A stretch of DNA of 64,000 bases. It comes from Ectobacillus panaciterrae DSM 19096. Its GTDB lineage: Bacteria; Bacillota; Bacilli; Bacillales; Bacillaceae_G. Below are positions 18,264 to 27,934 of the stretch, in pieces; position 1 is the first letter of the stretch, and each line of letters begins with the position of its first letter. Where the stretch lies: positions 1 through 64,000 of the forward strand of contig NZ_AUMR01000005.1 of NCBI RefSeq assembly GCF_000430785.1, in the 5' to 3' direction. The notes under the pieces were generated by a model, which saw only the letters and a list, made by a program, of their open reading frames with translations, made no database searches and had not been told where the DNA came from. The position numbers and the translations under genes are program-made.

Positions 18264-18265
18264 TA

Positions 18266-18297
18266 AGAAAAGCTCCGCCTTCGAGGTGCAGAACATC
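18266..18297. repeat. Repeat family C, short fragment
   Basis: GAAAAGCTCCGCCTTCGAGG followed by TGCAGAAC matches the left arm of the larger C elements at 26438 and 28330. The remainder of the element is missing. Confidence 0.6.
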
Positions 18298-18439
18298 ATA
18301 TCCCATTTGCTTCTCTCCCTTTCCAAAGATTCCGCTCATTTTTTGTAGAAAATGAGTAAAATGTACAAGCTTTCTAAGGAGCCAAGCATATACTTATAGT
18401 GGACATAGTTCTTTTCAACCCTCTCCAGTCCGGAGCTTT

Positions 18440-18470
18440 GGCAGCTGCTTTTGCAGCTGCCCTTTTTTAT
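18440..18470 (+). terminator. Intrinsic terminator
   Basis: Stem GGCAGCTGC / GCAGCTGCC with a TTTT loop and a following T-run; ends forward transcripts from 18069. Confidence 0.88.
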
Positions 18471-18529
18471 ATTATAAGTTTATAAATCAGGGCAGCTGAC
18501 TCCGCCGGCTCTGTTTTGCGTTATTACTA

Positions 18530-19699
18530 TTATTCCGGCTTCAGCAAATTGTCTGCTATTTGCAAAAACATTTGCGCACCGATAACGAGAGCATCTTCAT
18601 CAATATCAAATCTCGGATGATGGTGAGGATATGTTGTTTCTTTTTGTGTATTTCCAGATCCAAGCTTAAAGAAGCAGCCCTTTGCTTTTTGCAAAAAGGC
18701 GGAAAAATCCTCTCCCCCCATAGACGGCGGAATATAGGCAACCGCTTCTTTACCGAACAGTTCAACAGCGCTTTGCTCGACAATCCTTGTCACGCTGTCT
18801 TCATTGATTACCGGACGATAGCCGTAGCGATATCGATAAGAGTAAGATGCTCCGTGAGCTTCTGTGATTCCCTTTACAATCTGTTCTATTTTTTGCTCTG
18901 CATCCTTGCGCAATGCTTCGTCAAAGCAGCGCACTGTACCAAGCAGCTCTGCCGTGTCCGGTATAATATTATCTGCTGTTCCTCCTTGAAACTGCGTTAC
19001 AGAGACAACGCGCTGCTCAAATGCACCTGTCCGGCGCGAGACGATGTGCTGCAGATTTGTAATGATTTGCGCGCCGATGACAATCGGATCGACTGTTTCC
19101 TGCGGATGAGCCGCATGCCCGCCCTTTCCTTGTATCTTAATTTCAAACACATCCGGTGCAGCCATCATCGGGCCGTATACGATTCCGATTTTCCCCGTCT
19201 CGAGTCCTGACATAAGATGCAGACCGATAACAACGTCTACCCCATCCATCACGCCCGCCTGCACCATTTCTTCTCCGCCGCCCGGATATTGCTCTTCTGC
19301 ATGCTGAAAGAAAAACCTTACTTCACCCGCTAAATTCTCCTTATGTTTTGCAAGGATTTCAGCTGTTCCCAACAAAATGGCTGTATGACCGTCATGACCG
19401 CACGCATGCATCACGCCCGGCACACGGGAAGCATAGTCTGTTTTGTTTTCCTCTCGAATCGGGAGCGCATCCATATCTGCACGCATCCCAATCGTTTTAC
19501 CTGGCCTTCTTCCTCTTACTATAGCCACCACGCTGTAAGGCGTCGGGCGCGAAAGCTCTAAACCGCCGAAGGATTGCAATGTGTCATACACAAACTGGGA
19601 TGTTTTTTCTTCTTGAAACGACAGTTCAGGATTTTGGTGCATATATCTTCTCCAAGCAATTAATCGTTCCTTTGATATATCATTTTTCCATTCTTTCAC
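18530..19699 (-). CDS. M20-family amidohydrolase (N-acyl amino acid deacylase)
   Basis: A 389-residue metallopeptidase-type amidohydrolase. Zinc-site motifs are MRADMDALPI, MHACGHDGHTAILLG and FQHAEEQYPGGGEEMV, and the C-terminal PPSMGGEDFSAF. This is the IAA-amino acid hydrolase/hippurate hydrolase branch, which also includes N-acetyl-diaminopimelate deacetylases. The start is GTG 19699 with GGAGG 7 nt upstream. It is divergent from the dlt operon and has no operon partner. Substrate cannot be decided. Confidence 0.88.
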   Translation of the reverse strand: MKEWKNDISKERLIAWRRYMHQNPELSFQEEKTSQFVYDTLQSFGGLELSRPTPYSVVAIVRGRRPGKTIGMRADMDALPIREENKTDYASRVPGVMHACGHDGHTAILLGTAEILAKHKENLAGEVRFFFQHAEEQYPGGGEEMVQAGVMDGVDVVIGLHLMSGLETGKIGIVYGPMMAAPDVFEIKIQGKGGHAAHPQETVDPIVIGAQIITNLQHIVSRRTGAFEQRVVSVTQFQGGTADNIIPDTAELLGTVRCFDEALRKDAEQKIEQIVKGITEAHGASYSYRYRYGYRPVINEDSVTRIVEQSAVELFGKEAVAYIPPSMGGEDFSAFLQKAKGCFFKLGSGNTQKETTYPHHHPRFDIDEDALVIGAQMFLQIADNLLKPE

Positions 19700-20021
19700 C
19701 TAGCTTCCTCCATTCAATACATACATTTCTGCCGGAACTCGCAATATAGAGCGCCGCCATAAAAATTTCCAAATTTCATATACATTTATTTTAGAATGTA
19801 CTATACTAATTTCTGTTTTATTTGCCTTTTTCCTCTTCTGCTCATATGCTATATATAGGTATATGACAAAAATGTAAGGTAAATTTGTTGCGGAAGGGAT
19901 TTTCTTTTTACCGTATTAGTGCTACTATCAGAAAAGAAAACCTCTCCCCTCATCCATAAGGTGGAAATTCTTTGTTTTACATATACCGGAAATGGGAGAG
20001 GCTTGTTTATAGGAGGAACAC
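19700..20021 (+). promoter_or_regulatory. Intergenic region upstream of dlt
   Basis: This 322-bp gap between the divergent amidohydrolase and dltX must hold both promoters, but I could not assign boxes with confidence. A long-loop inverted repeat CCTCTCCC (19941-19948) / GGGAGAGG (19994-20001) lies just before the dltX ribosome site (AGGAGGA) and could fold in the leader. No gene is seen. Confidence 0.4.
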
Positions 20022-20168
20022 ATGAAAGCGATTAAAGAATTATGGACTCAGCCGCTGACGCAATGGATTTTTAAAACCTTTTATTATCTCGCAATTCTCG
20101 TAGCGCTTCTGTGGCTTTACGGATTTAAAGATACGAATACAAGCACATTTATCTATAATGAGTTTTAG
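20022..20168 (+). CDS. dltX: DltX, small membrane protein of the dlt operon
   Basis: A 48-residue single-span protein: [20 protein letters not shown], then VALLWLYGF, and the conserved C-terminal tail FIYNEF. DltX is needed for D-alanylation of teichoic acids; its C-terminal motif interacts with DltB/DltD on the outer membrane face. AGGAGG lies 6 nt before the ATG. It is the first gene of the dlt operon, 14 nt before dltA. Confidence 0.93.
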   Translation: MKAIKELWTQPLTQWIFKTFYYLAILVALLWLYGFKDTNTSTFIYNEF

Positions 20169-20182
20169 GGTGGGGTAAGAAC

Positions 20183-21694
20183 ATGAAATTATTAGAACAA
20201 ATCGACCAGTGGGCGGCTTCGCATCCAAACCAACCTGCTTTTGTTTGGAGAGATCAACAGCTTACTTATGGTCAGCTGAAAACGTATTCTGATGCTCTTG
20301 CGCATTGGATTGCAAATGAATATAATGACGACACGCCTATCATGGTATATGGTCATATGCAGCCAGAAATGCTTGTTTGCTTCCTCGCTTGCGTGAAAGC
20401 AGGACATGCTTATATCCCTGTTGACATGTCCATTCCGCAGGAACGCATTGTACGCATCGCGGAAAATTCCGGCGCGAAGCTGATGCTTGCCCCGGCGGGC
20501 GTATCCGTGCCCGATCTGCCAGTCCGCACGGCAGATATGAGCGAATTAAAAGACATCTTCTCTACCTATCAAAACCAAGCCCCTGCTTCAGAATTGGCTG
20601 TGCAAGGAGAAGATAACTTCTATATTATTTACACATCCGGAAGTACAGGAAATCCAAAAGGCGTGCAAATTACACACGACTGCTTAAGCAGCTTTGTGAA
20701 CTGGATGACGGAAGATTTCAACCTGCAGACAGGTCAAGTGTTCCTGAACCAAGCGCCGTTCTCTTTTGACTTATCTGTAATGGATTTGTACCCTTCCCTT
20801 GTAACGGGCGGAACGTTATGGGCAATCGATAAAGATATGATTGCAAAACCGAAGGAACTCTTCGCTTCTTTGGCGCAATCCGGCATTGAAGTTTGGACAT
20901 CCACGCCGTCATTTGCGGAAATGTGCTTAATGGAGCCTTCCTTCTCTGAAGGCATGCTTCCTTCGTTAAGAACATTCTTGTTCTGCGGAGAGGTGCTTTC
21001 TAACGATGCGGCTCGTCAGCTCTCACAGCGCTTCCCGAGCGCTGCAATCATGAATACATACGGTCCGACTGAAGCAACCGTAGCGGTTACTGAAATTGAA
21101 GTAACTCGCGATATACTGGAGCAATACCGCTCTCTTCCTGTAGGACGCTGCAAAAAGGACTGCCGCATCCTAATCATGAAGGAAGACGGCACAGTCGCAG
21201 AAGACGGCGAAAAAGGCGAAATCGTCATCGTGGGACCAAGCGTAAGCAAAGGCTACTTAGGAAGCCCTGAACTGACTGAAAAAGCATTCACTGTCATCGA
21301 CGGCGAACGTGCCTATAAAACAGGAGATGCGGGTTATATAATCGACGGTCTTCTTTTCTATAACGGACGATTGGACTTCCAGATTAAGCTGCATGGCTAT
21401 CGTATGGAACTGGAAGAAATCGAGCATCATTTACGTACGAGCACATACGTGCAAGCCGCAGTTGTCCTGCCGATTAAAAAGGACGACAAATACGATTATT
21501 TGCTCGCGGTTATCGTTCCGACAGAGCATTCCTTTGAAAAGGAATTCCAGTTGACTTCCGCTATAAAAAAAGAAATCGGCGCTTTGCTGCCAAACTATAT
21601 GATTCCAAGAAAGTTCATGTATCAATCATCTATTCCGATGACGGCAAACGGAAAAGCAGACCGCAAAAAATTGTTGAGTGAGGTTACAGCATGA
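20183..21694 (+). CDS. dltA: D-alanine--[D-alanyl carrier protein] ligase DltA
   Basis: A 503-residue adenylation enzyme. The P-loop [12 protein letters not shown] is at about residues 150-161, with [20 protein letters not shown] (A7), and the C-terminal catalytic Lys segment [10 protein letters not shown]. It activates D-alanine with ATP and loads it on the DltC phosphopantetheine. GGGGTAAG precedes the ATG. Its stop overlaps the dltB start by 4 nt. Confidence 0.97.
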   Translation: MKLLEQIDQWAASHPNQPAFVWRDQQLTYGQLKTYSDALAHWIANEYNDDTPIMVYGHMQPEMLVCFLACVKAGHAYIPVDMSIPQERIVRIAENSGAKLMLAPAGVSVPDLPVRTADMSELKDIFSTYQNQAPASELAVQGEDNFYIIYTSGSTGNPKGVQITHDCLSSFVNWMTEDFNLQTGQVFLNQAPFSFDLSVMDLYPSLVTGGTLWAIDKDMIAKPKELFASLAQSGIEVWTSTPSFAEMCLMEPSFSEGMLPSLRTFLFCGEVLSNDAARQLSQRFPSAAIMNTYGPTEATVAVTEIEVTRDILEQYRSLPVGRCKKDCRILIMKEDGTVAEDGEKGEIVIVGPSVSKGYLGSPELTEKAFTVIDGERAYKTGDAGYIIDGLLFYNGRLDFQIKLHGYRMELEEIEHHLRTSTYVQAAVVLPIKKDDKYDYLLAVIVPTEHSFEKEFQLTSAIKKEIGALLPNYMIPRKFMYQSSIPMTANGKADRKKLLSEVTA

Positions 21695-22839
21695 CCCCTT
21701 ATGCAACGTTTTACTACTTTGCCATCTTAGCGATTTTGCTTGCGCCTACTGTAATCGCAGGACTGCGCGGAAAATCTCTGAGAACGTACAACTCAGTTGT
21801 AACAGTCATCATTTTGGCAATCATTTTTGCAGGCAAACCGGCACAGGCTGTTTCGCTTATTATATTCACTGCTTGGCAGATTGTGCTTGTGAAGGGCTAT
21901 TTAGCTCTTCGTAAGCGGGACAATAAAGCCGGCACCTTTTATATAGCAACCGTTCTTTCCATTTTGCCGCTCATCCTTGTAAAAATCATTCCGTTTTTCC
22001 ATATGTTGAGCGCAATCGGATTCTTAGGAATTTCGTATTTAACCTTTAAAGCGGTACAGATGATTATGGAGATCCGCGACGGGCAAATTAAAGAGGTCTC
22101 TCTTTATGACTTTCTTCGTTTCCTGTTGTTCTTTCCGACCATCACATCCGGTCCGATCGACCGCTACCGCCGTTTCCAAAAGGATATTGCGAACACCCCG
22201 TCAGGAGAAGAATACAAAGACCTGTTATATATAGGAATCAACCGAATTTTTCAAGGCTTTTTATACAAATTTATCATCGGCTATTTAATTAACAACCATA
22301 TTCTGTTAACCGATATTGTGAAGCATGGTACGTTCGTATCCAAGCTGATTTACATGTATGCGTACAGCTTTTACCTATTCTTTGATTTTGCCGGCTACAG
22401 CGCTTTTGCCATTGGCGTCAGCTACTTAATGGGCATTAAAACACCGGAAAACTTTAATAAACCGTTTTTAAGCCGCAACATTAAAGATTTCTGGAATCGC
22501 TGGCATATGAGCTTGTCATTCTGGTTCCGCGATTACGTGTACATGCGTTTTGTTTTCTTTATGACGAAGAAAAAAATCATTAAAGACCGCTATCTCGTTT
22601 CCAACATCGGATTCTTTCTGAATTTCTTCCTGATGGGAATGTGGCACGGGCTTCATGTTCACTACATTATTTACGGATTGTACCATGCATTATTGTTTAT
22701 GCTGTTCGATTGGTTCGAACGCAAAAACAAACAGCATAAATTTTGGCCGAAAAACAAATGGACGCATGCCCTTGCAATCATCATTACGTTCCACTTTGTA
22801 GCTTTTGGCTTCCTGATTTTCTCCGGCAAATTAATATAA
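21691..22839 (+). CDS. dltB: D-alanyl transfer membrane protein DltB (MBOAT)
   Basis: A 382-residue polytopic MBOAT acyltransferase. The conserved histidine of MBOAT enzymes lies in [14 protein letters not shown] (about residues 310-325), and [12 protein letters not shown] is a typical DltB segment. It carries D-alanine from DltC across the membrane to teichoic acids together with DltD. Start overlaps the dltA stop (ATGA). Confidence 0.96.
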   Translation: MTPYATFYYFAILAILLAPTVIAGLRGKSLRTYNSVVTVIILAIIFAGKPAQAVSLIIFTAWQIVLVKGYLALRKRDNKAGTFYIATVLSILPLILVKIIPFFHMLSAIGFLGISYLTFKAVQMIMEIRDGQIKEVSLYDFLRFLLFFPTITSGPIDRYRRFQKDIANTPSGEEYKDLLYIGINRIFQGFLYKFIIGYLINNHILLTDIVKHGTFVSKLIYMYAYSFYLFFDFAGYSAFAIGVSYLMGIKTPENFNKPFLSRNIKDFWNRWHMSLSFWFRDYVYMRFVFFMTKKKIIKDRYLVSNIGFFLNFFLMGMWHGLHVHYIIYGLYHALLFMLFDWFERKNKQHKFWPKNKWTHALAIIITFHFVAFGFLIFSGKLI

Positions 22840-22905
22840 TGTTGCTTTTTGTCGGAGAACGGTTAATATAAATCTATGGAATGATATAAAAAGGAGAATC
22901 TTATC

Positions 22906-23145
22906 ATGGCTGAATTAAGAGAACAAGTATTAGACCTTCTAGAAGAAGTTTGCGAAAACGATATCGTAAAGGAAAATCCCGATGTTCTTCTATTTGAAGA
23001 GGGTGTTCTTGATTCATTCGGAACGGTTTCTTTATTAGTAGAAATTCAAGAGCGTCTTGGCATTGAAGTTTCTATCTCTGATTTTGACCGCGATGAATGG
23101 GCTACACCAAATATGATTGTTAAGAAGCTGGCTGAAATGAAATGA
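22906..23145 (+). CDS. dltC: D-alanyl carrier protein DltC
   Basis: A 79-residue acyl-carrier-like protein. The phosphopantetheine attachment serine is in GVLDSFGTV (about residue 40). AAAAGGAG lies before ATG 22906, 66 nt after dltB. Its last codons overlap dltD by 4 nt. Confidence 0.97.
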   Translation: MAELREQVLDLLEEVCENDIVKENPDVLLFEEGVLDSFGTVSLLVEIQERLGIEVSISDFDRDEWATPNMIVKKLAEMK

Positions 23146-24317
23146 AGCGAACGAACTTTGGTCCCATCCTTCTAGCATTAGCCATTTTTGGCATTTTGCT
23201 GTTCATGCCAAGCCGCTATTTGCTTCCGCTTATCAGCGATCAAAAGGTAGAACATGCTGCTGATGCCTTGAACCCTGCTATGTTTCAAGGAACAGCGCTG
23301 CAAAAGAAAATGCTCGAAGATAAGAAATACCTTCCAATGTATGGTTCATCTGAATTGTCTCGACTTGACGTGTATCATCCGTCTAATTACTTTAAAGCAA
23401 ACCCGGACGGTTTTACACCTTTTCTAATTGGACGCGGCGGGACACAGTCCCTTGTGCAATTCATGAACCTAGCAACGACAATAGATGAGCTGAAGAATAA
23501 AAAAATTGTGTTCATCCTCTCTCCGCAGTGGTTTACGGCCCAAGGCTTGGACGACACACACTTTTCACCGAACTATTCCTCTTTGCAGGCATATGAACTC
23601 GTATTTAACAAGGAGCTTAAGCCAGCTATGAAGAAACAAGCGGCAAAGCGCCTTTTAAAGTTTAAAATAGTGCGCAAAGATAAACTTCTTACGACCATGC
23701 TTGAAGGCATTACGCATGATGATATGCAGCATACATGGAAGGCTCGTGCGGTTACACCGTTTGCCTACACATACCGAAACATATTGGAACGCAAAGACAT
23801 TTTTCAGGCTGTCACTGAAAGAAATATCCCTAAGAATAATGTAGATCCGCATTTAAAACATCTTTCTTGGGATCAGTTGTATCAGCATGCCGAACAAACA
23901 GGGAGAAATGAATCCCGCTCCAATCCATTCGGAATTGTAGATAAATATTATGACAGTAAAATCGCAGCGAAATTGCCAGAGTTAAAGGGGTATAAGGCAA
24001 CAGAGTCTTACGACAAGTCGCCGGAGTATGGAGATTTGCAAATGATTTTGGATTTATTGAAACAAACACATACAAAAGCGTTGTTTGTTTCCATTCCAGT
24101 GAACGGCCCTTGGTATGACTACGCAGAATTTCCAAAAGAACGACGCCAAGTGTACTATAACAAGATTCGTAATTTTGTTGAAAAAGATGGATTCCAGGTT
24201 GCCGATTTATCGGCTCATGAGTATGATAAATACTTTATGAAGGATACGATTCACGTAGGCTGGAAAGGCTGGGTATACATTGATGAAGCGTTAAAAAGCT
24301 TTCATCAAGCGAACTAA
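23142..24317 (+). CDS. dltD: DltD, extracytoplasmic D-alanylation protein
   Basis: A 391-residue protein with one N-terminal membrane anchor ([16 protein letters not shown]) and an SGNH-like domain outside: the serine lies in [19 protein letters not shown] and the Asp-His pair in [11 protein letters not shown] near the end. It transfers D-alanine to lipoteichoic acid with DltB. Last gene of the operon; a strong terminator follows. Confidence 0.96.
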   Translation: MKRTNFGPILLALAIFGILLFMPSRYLLPLISDQKVEHAADALNPAMFQGTALQKKMLEDKKYLPMYGSSELSRLDVYHPSNYFKANPDGFTPFLIGRGGTQSLVQFMNLATTIDELKNKKIVFILSPQWFTAQGLDDTHFSPNYSSLQAYELVFNKELKPAMKKQAAKRLLKFKIVRKDKLLTTMLEGITHDDMQHTWKARAVTPFAYTYRNILERKDIFQAVTERNIPKNNVDPHLKHLSWDQLYQHAEQTGRNESRSNPFGIVDKYYDSKIAAKLPELKGYKATESYDKSPEYGDLQMILDLLKQTHTKALFVSIPVNGPWYDYAEFPKERRQVYYNKIRNFVEKDGFQVADLSAHEYDKYFMKDTIHVGWKGWVYIDEALKSFHQAN

Positions 24318-24318
24318 A

Positions 24319-24350
24319 AAAACGCAGCACGGTTCCCGTGCTGCGTTCTT
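24319..24350 (+). terminator. Terminator of the dlt operon
   Basis: Stem ACGCAGCACGG / CCGTGCTGCGT with a TTC-like loop and T-run, between convergent genes. Confidence 0.93.
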
Positions 24351-24352
24351 TT

Positions 24353-25426
24353 TTATTTATGGATGATTGCCATTCGCTCATATGCTTCTTTGACGACACG
24401 CTGCACGATATCATATGCAGATTCCTTACGCGCCATGGGAGAAGCTTGCCCTGCCCAGAGCGACATATACTCCCTGTTCTTTTGCGCAGCAGCTTCCTTT
24501 CGTATATCTGTTGTCAGCGCGTTTTGAATTGGATACGGCGGGAGCGCATGCTCAACGCTTTGCAGTGCAGTCATGAACTGATTCTCAATACCGCGGGCAT
24601 ATCGGCCTGAGAAAGCCCGTGTCAAGCCTGTGCTTTGGTCGCCGCTTTCTAGAACAGCCTCCTGATGCACAGGGTGTGTGCCGCTTTCTGTACAAGCAAG
24701 AAATGCCGTTCCCATTTGTACGGCATCCGCTCCAAGAGCTAAAGAAGCCGCTAATCCTCTTCCGTCCATAATGCCGCCGGCCGCTATAATCGGGATGTGA
24801 GGAAGGGCATCGACGAGCTGCGGGATGAGAGCCATTGTCCCGATCATAGAGCTTTCGACAGTTCCTAAAAATGTGCTGCGATGCCCGCCCGCTTCGCTTC
24901 CTTGTCCAACGATCAGATCCGCTCCCATATTAGCCAGGATCTTCGCTTCCCGCACATTTGTCGCTGTTCCGATTATTTTTGTTCCCTTGCTTTTTAATGC
25001 CTGCAGCTCCGTAAGATCAAGTACATCAAATGCAAAGCTGAATACCGGAATTTTTTCCTCTATTAAAACTGCCAGTTTTTCCTTATACCCTTCCTCTGCA
25101 ATTGCATAATTGGGAGATTGTATTCCTAGAACACTTCGAATCGGCTCCAGTAGTTCTTGTGCTTTTCGTATGTCTTCCTCATTTGCTTGTACACTTCTTG
25201 TGATAAGCAAATTTACCGCAAACGGCTTCTTTGTCTTTTCACGAATGTCTCGGATTGCTTTTCGTATTTCCTCCGGACGCATATAGCCTGCGCCGAGCGT
25301 GCCGAGCCCTCCTGCATTGGATACAGCCGCCACTAAATCAGGTGTGGTAACCGTTCCGGCCATTCCTGCTTGAATAATTGGACATGTAATGTGAAGCAAT
25401 TCGGTTGCTCTTGTTGTATATTTCAT
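24353..25426 (-). CDS. Nitronate monooxygenase-like FMN enzyme
   Basis: A 357-residue TIM-barrel flavoprotein of the nitronate monooxygenase/FabK family. Visible are PIIQAGMAGT at the N-terminus, the FMN phosphate region GSEAGGHRST and IPIIAAGGIMDGRGLAASLALGADAVQMGTAFL. Such enzymes oxidise alkyl nitronates or act as enoyl-ACP reductases; the GGHRST form points to the nitronate branch. Start ATG 25426 has AGGAGG upstream. Convergent with dlt and divergent from the LD-carboxypeptidase gene. Confidence 0.85.
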   Translation of the reverse strand: MKYTTRATELLHITCPIIQAGMAGTVTTPDLVAAVSNAGGLGTLGAGYMRPEEIRKAIRDIREKTKKPFAVNLLITRSVQANEEDIRKAQELLEPIRSVLGIQSPNYAIAEEGYKEKLAVLIEEKIPVFSFAFDVLDLTELQALKSKGTKIIGTATNVREAKILANMGADLIVGQGSEAGGHRSTFLGTVESSMIGTMALIPQLVDALPHIPIIAAGGIMDGRGLAASLALGADAVQMGTAFLACTESGTHPVHQEAVLESGDQSTGLTRAFSGRYARGIENQFMTALQSVEHALPPYPIQNALTTDIRKEAAAQKNREYMSLWAGQASPMARKESAYDIVQRVVKEAYERMAIIHK

Positions 25427-25521
25427 GATTTTCTCCTCCTTCTTTTTCCGCTTTAAACTTCTCTTTCTATAGGAAAAACCCTTTTTCTTATGGAATATAT
25501 TTTTATAAAGGAGGAAGCGAA

Positions 25522-26439
25522 ATGAACAAACCGAACGCTCTACAAGCAGGTGACACCGTCATGATTGTTGCACCGGCAGGTCCTGTCCATGCAGAAAAAG
25601 TATGGAATATAAAGCAGCGTTTAGAGAAAATAGGACTGAATGTGTGGCTTGGACGAAATATGTTTGAACAAAACGGATTTTTGGCCGGGGAGGATGCGGC
25701 GCGCCTTGAAGACCTGCAGGAAGCCATTTCAAACCCGAATGTAAAAGCTATTTTCTGCTCAAGGGGCGGGTATGGAAGCGCACGGCTGTTTCCTTACTTA
25801 GACGTGTCACCGCTTCGAAGTCATCCAAAAATCTTTTGGGGCTACAGCGACATTACGTTTTTGCACATTGTGTTTCAACAAGAAGCAGGGCTCGTCACGT
25901 TTCACGGCCCAATGATGGAGGAATGCGGCTCTCCTGACGTGCCGGATCTCACCTTTTCCTCCCTGCAGCAGCTGTTTTCGCCGGCACCCATTTTATTGCA
26001 GGCTGCCGAACGAGATGTATATCCGCCGTTTTCCTATCCTGTCAGAGCTCCGATAACAGGCGGAAACTTAACAGTGTTAGTAACAACGCTCGGCACTCCT
26101 TATGAAGTGGATACGAGAGGAAAGATTCTTTTGCTCGAAGATATTGGCGAAGAGCCGTATCGCCTGGACCGCATGATAAATCAGCTTCGCCTCGCCGGAA
26201 AATTTGATGATTGCGCCGGAATCGTGCTCGCTGATTTTCATGATTGCGAGTCAAAACCGGGCAGACCTTCTTTATCGCTGCCGGAAATTATGTATAATCA
26301 TATTGTCCCGTATCGTATCCCGATTTTAAGCGGATTCCCGGTAGGACACTGCAGCCCGAACCGCGGTATTCCGCTCGGAGGCTACGCTGTGATGATGGGA
26401 CGAGAGCAAGCGCTTCTTATTGAGTCTGGTGTGGTATAA
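25522..26439 (+). CDS. LD-carboxypeptidase / MccF-like peptidase (S66)
   Basis: A 305-residue S66 peptidase. The nucleophile serine lies in CSRGGYGSARL after the beta strand AIF, with the Glu in LLEDIGEEPYRLDR and the His in VGHCSPNRGIPLG forming the Ser-Glu-His triad. Family members trim murein tetrapeptides in the cytoplasm (LdcA) or cleave microcin C-like peptides (MccF); which applies is not clear. AAAGGAGGAAG precedes the ATG. Two repeat C elements follow within a few bases of the stop. Confidence 0.87.
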   Translation: MNKPNALQAGDTVMIVAPAGPVHAEKVWNIKQRLEKIGLNVWLGRNMFEQNGFLAGEDAARLEDLQEAISNPNVKAIFCSRGGYGSARLFPYLDVSPLRSHPKIFWGYSDITFLHIVFQQEAGLVTFHGPMMEECGSPDVPDLTFSSLQQLFSPAPILLQAAERDVYPPFSYPVRAPITGGNLTVLVTTLGTPYEVDTRGKILLLEDIGEEPYRLDRMINQLRLAGKFDDCAGIVLADFHDCESKPGRPSLSLPEIMYNHIVPYRIPILSGFPVGHCSPNRGIPLGGYAVMMGREQALLIESGVV

Positions 26440-26559
26440 GAAAAGCGGAACCGGCTCGTTCAGGTGCAGAACCAGAGGTTCTCCGCCCTAAAAAGCGCTT
26501 TTTGCTTTTTGGCGGCGGAGGTTCTCTGATGGCAGCACCTAGCCGGTGGAGCTAGACAT
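26438..26559. repeat. Repeat family C, copy C1
   Basis: About 120 bp, beginning in the LD-carboxypeptidase stop codon. It forms one long hairpin: GGTGCAGAACCAGAGG on the left pairs with CTCTGATGGCAGCACC on the right, and an inner CTCCGCC/GGCGGAG arm closes on a GCGCTTTTTGC-type loop. The element ends GGTGGAGCTAGACATT. Copies: 26560, 28330, 53337, 55042 (inverted), with fragments at 18266, 47679 and 58920. Confidence 0.85.
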
Positions 26560-26984
26560 TAAGAAAAGCGGAACCGGCTCGTTCAGGTGCAGAACCAGAG
26601 GTTCTCACCCCTTAAAGGCGCTTTTTGCCTTTATCCCGCTCTAAGCGTCCGTAACTTAGATGTTTAGACAAGGTGGACAAACGGACGCTAAGAGCCCGAT
26701 TGATTCAACTAACATCTGTGGAGGAAAAACACCTCCACAGATGAAGTTTCATCTTATGCGGGTGAGGTTCTCTGGTGGCAGCACCTTGCCGGTGGAGCTA
26801 TATATGAGTGAATGATAATTTCGACATGTCCATATGCTATGTGCAACGAAAAGGGAGTATTGCATACTTCTTCTCTCTGGTTTACCCTTGCACGAACTAC
26901 TACAAAGGTTTGACCGCTTCTGCACGTCGCCGGATGATCTCTCCCTACTATAAAAAGACGTTTTTTTCACTTGTATATAGACAT
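26560..26984. repeat. Repeat family C, copy C2, enlarged and split by repeat A3
   Basis: It starts directly after C1 with the same left arm, but the centre is enlarged by extra hairpins: AGCGTCCG / CGGACGCT around 26645-26691, and CATCTGTGGAGG / CCTCCACAGATG at about 26715-26743. The right arm GGTGGAGCTA at 26791-26800 is interrupted by repeat A3 and resumes as TAGACAT at 26978. This shows the order of events: C first, then A. Confidence 0.85.
26799..26979. repeat. Repeat family A, copy A3, inserted in C2 with TA duplication
   Basis: Inverted relative to A1. The uninterrupted sequence is known from copy C1 (GAGCTAGACAT); here it reads GAGCTA, then the element from TATATGAGTG to CACTTGTATA (26801-26977), then TAGACAT. 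The TA is present on both sides, the mark of elements that target TA. A 60-70-codon frame runs through this copy but is not kept in others. Confidence 0.9.
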
Positions 26985-27017
26985 GCTTCCCTATCGTATA
27001 CTTTCTTATCTCTTGTT

Positions 27018-27140
27018 TTATTTTTTCTTCTTATTATTGTTCTTAGAAGAGTTATTATTTTTAGCAGAATTATTGTTTTTAGCAGAATTATTGTTTTTAG
27101 TAGACGATGCGTTTTTCTTGGAATTTTTGTTATTCGCCAA
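27018..27140 (-). CDS. Small Asn/Lys/Ser-rich repeat protein (40 aa)
   Basis: From TTG 27140 the frame reads MANNKNSKKNASSTKNNNSA, then further NNNSAK/NNNSSK units and a poly-lysine end. Ribosome site signals GAAAGGA and GAGG lie just upstream. The underlying DNA has an 18-bp unit (AAAAACAATAATTCTGCT) repeated about three times. The start resembles small acid-soluble spore proteins but the rest does not. It may be a real small basic protein or a chance frame in repetitive DNA. Confidence 0.4.
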   Translation of the reverse strand: MANNKNSKKNASSTKNNNSAKNNNSAKNNNSSKNNNKKKK

Positions 27141-27211
27141 TTTCCTCAGTTCCTTTCTTAGTCAAGCTACTATTAATATATTGTGAACGAAAAAAATGGC
27201 GACACCTTTCA

Positions 27212-27242
27212 TAAAAAAAAGAAGAGGAATTTCCTCTTCTTA
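27212..27242 (-). terminator. Terminator after the SseB-like gene
   Basis: Stem AAGAAGAGGAAA / TTTCCTCTTCTT followed on the minus strand by eight T. Confidence 0.9.
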
Positions 27243-27659
27243 GTTGTTCGTATAATAGGTGAAGATTTTGCCGCTTGCAATATCTTCAATCTCATCCGAT
27301 GTGAACGTCTTGTCTACTTCCGAGCCGATGTTTAATACAACAGCAGCCTTAGGGTCTACAATATCAAACAGCTCTTTGCCGCGAATTGTAATGGCCGGCA
27401 TGTCCTTCAGTGTTTCTTCCGGCATCGCCCCACGCATATAATCCAAACGCGTGAAGATCGGCAAAACCCATCTGCCGTCTCCTTGGAAATAGCGGAGGTT
27501 CACAGTGCCTGTCGCTGCTCCTTCTTCTGCTTCTACTGTTCCAAACGTATATAAATGCGCTTCCAAAAGTGCTTCATAAAATTCTTTTCGTCTTTTTTCA
27601 TTTGTTTTTGCCATGACTAAAAGCGTTTCAACTTTTGTTATGGCCGGATATTCTGTCAT
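27240..27659 (-). CDS. SseB-family protein
   Basis: A 139-residue protein matching the SseB N-terminal domain, with FYEALLEAHLYTFGTV near the start, FTRLDYMRGAMPEETLKDMPAIT, then GKELFDIVDPKAAVVLNIGSEVDKTFTSDEIEDI. The family is widespread with no defined biochemical role. I chose ATG 27659 (MTEYPAITKVE) because the domain begins there; an open frame continues to 27731 without a better site. It follows the small membrane protein gene 27737-27934 on the same strand and may share its transcript. Confidence 0.75.
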   Translation of the reverse strand: MTEYPAITKVETLLVMAKTNEKRRKEFYEALLEAHLYTFGTVEAEEGAATGTVNLRYFQGDGRWVLPIFTRLDYMRGAMPEETLKDMPAITIRGKELFDIVDPKAAVVLNIGSEVDKTFTSDEIEDIASGKIFTYYTNN

Positions 27660-27736
27660 AAGGCCTTCATCCTCGCTTCTCTTGATGATGTTATAAATCA
27701 TTATACAAAATATTCTTATTTTTTCCCACAAAAACT

Positions 27737-27934
27737 TTATGCTGCCAGCATAACCAGCGCCAACAGCAGCAAAGCAGCCGGAAGAATAATAAGCTCCATG
27801 TATACAATGCGCTTAACGAAAAGCCAAGCCTCACATGCCCCCAGCTTTTCATCCAACTTCTTCTCTAATGCAAGCATTTTTGTACGCAAATGCTCCAGCT
27901 CTTCCCATATAGTTTGCTCCGTATGTACAGTCAT
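27737..27934 (-). CDS. Small protein with coiled coil and C-terminal membrane helix (65 aa)
   Basis: MTVHTEQTIWEELEHLRTKM starts a Glu/Leu-rich helix likely to form a coiled coil (about residues 8-35), followed by a membrane segment (YMELIILPAALLLLALVML). AAAGGAGA lies 7 nt before ATG 27934. The stop is 78 nt before the SseB-like gene. No family recognised. Confidence 0.7.
   Translation of the reverse strand: MTVHTEQTIWEELEHLRTKMLALEKKLDEKLGACEAWLFVKRIVYMELIILPAALLLLALVMLAA

Noticed and set aside
18560-19210. A 216-codon forward frame
   Set aside because: Shadow of the M20 amidohydrolase gene; cysteine- and arginine-rich translation without known motifs.
27018-27120. Tandem 18-bp units considered as a CRISPR array
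   Set aside because: Units are directly adjacent without spacers and code for NNNSAK repeats; no cas genes. No CRISPR array was seen anywhere in the window.
26808-27161. A 117-codon forward reading frame with CYVQRKG and ASARRRMISP segments that recur at other loci
   Set aside because: It lies inside repeat A; frame and length differ between copies, so recurrence reflects the DNA repeat, not a protein.
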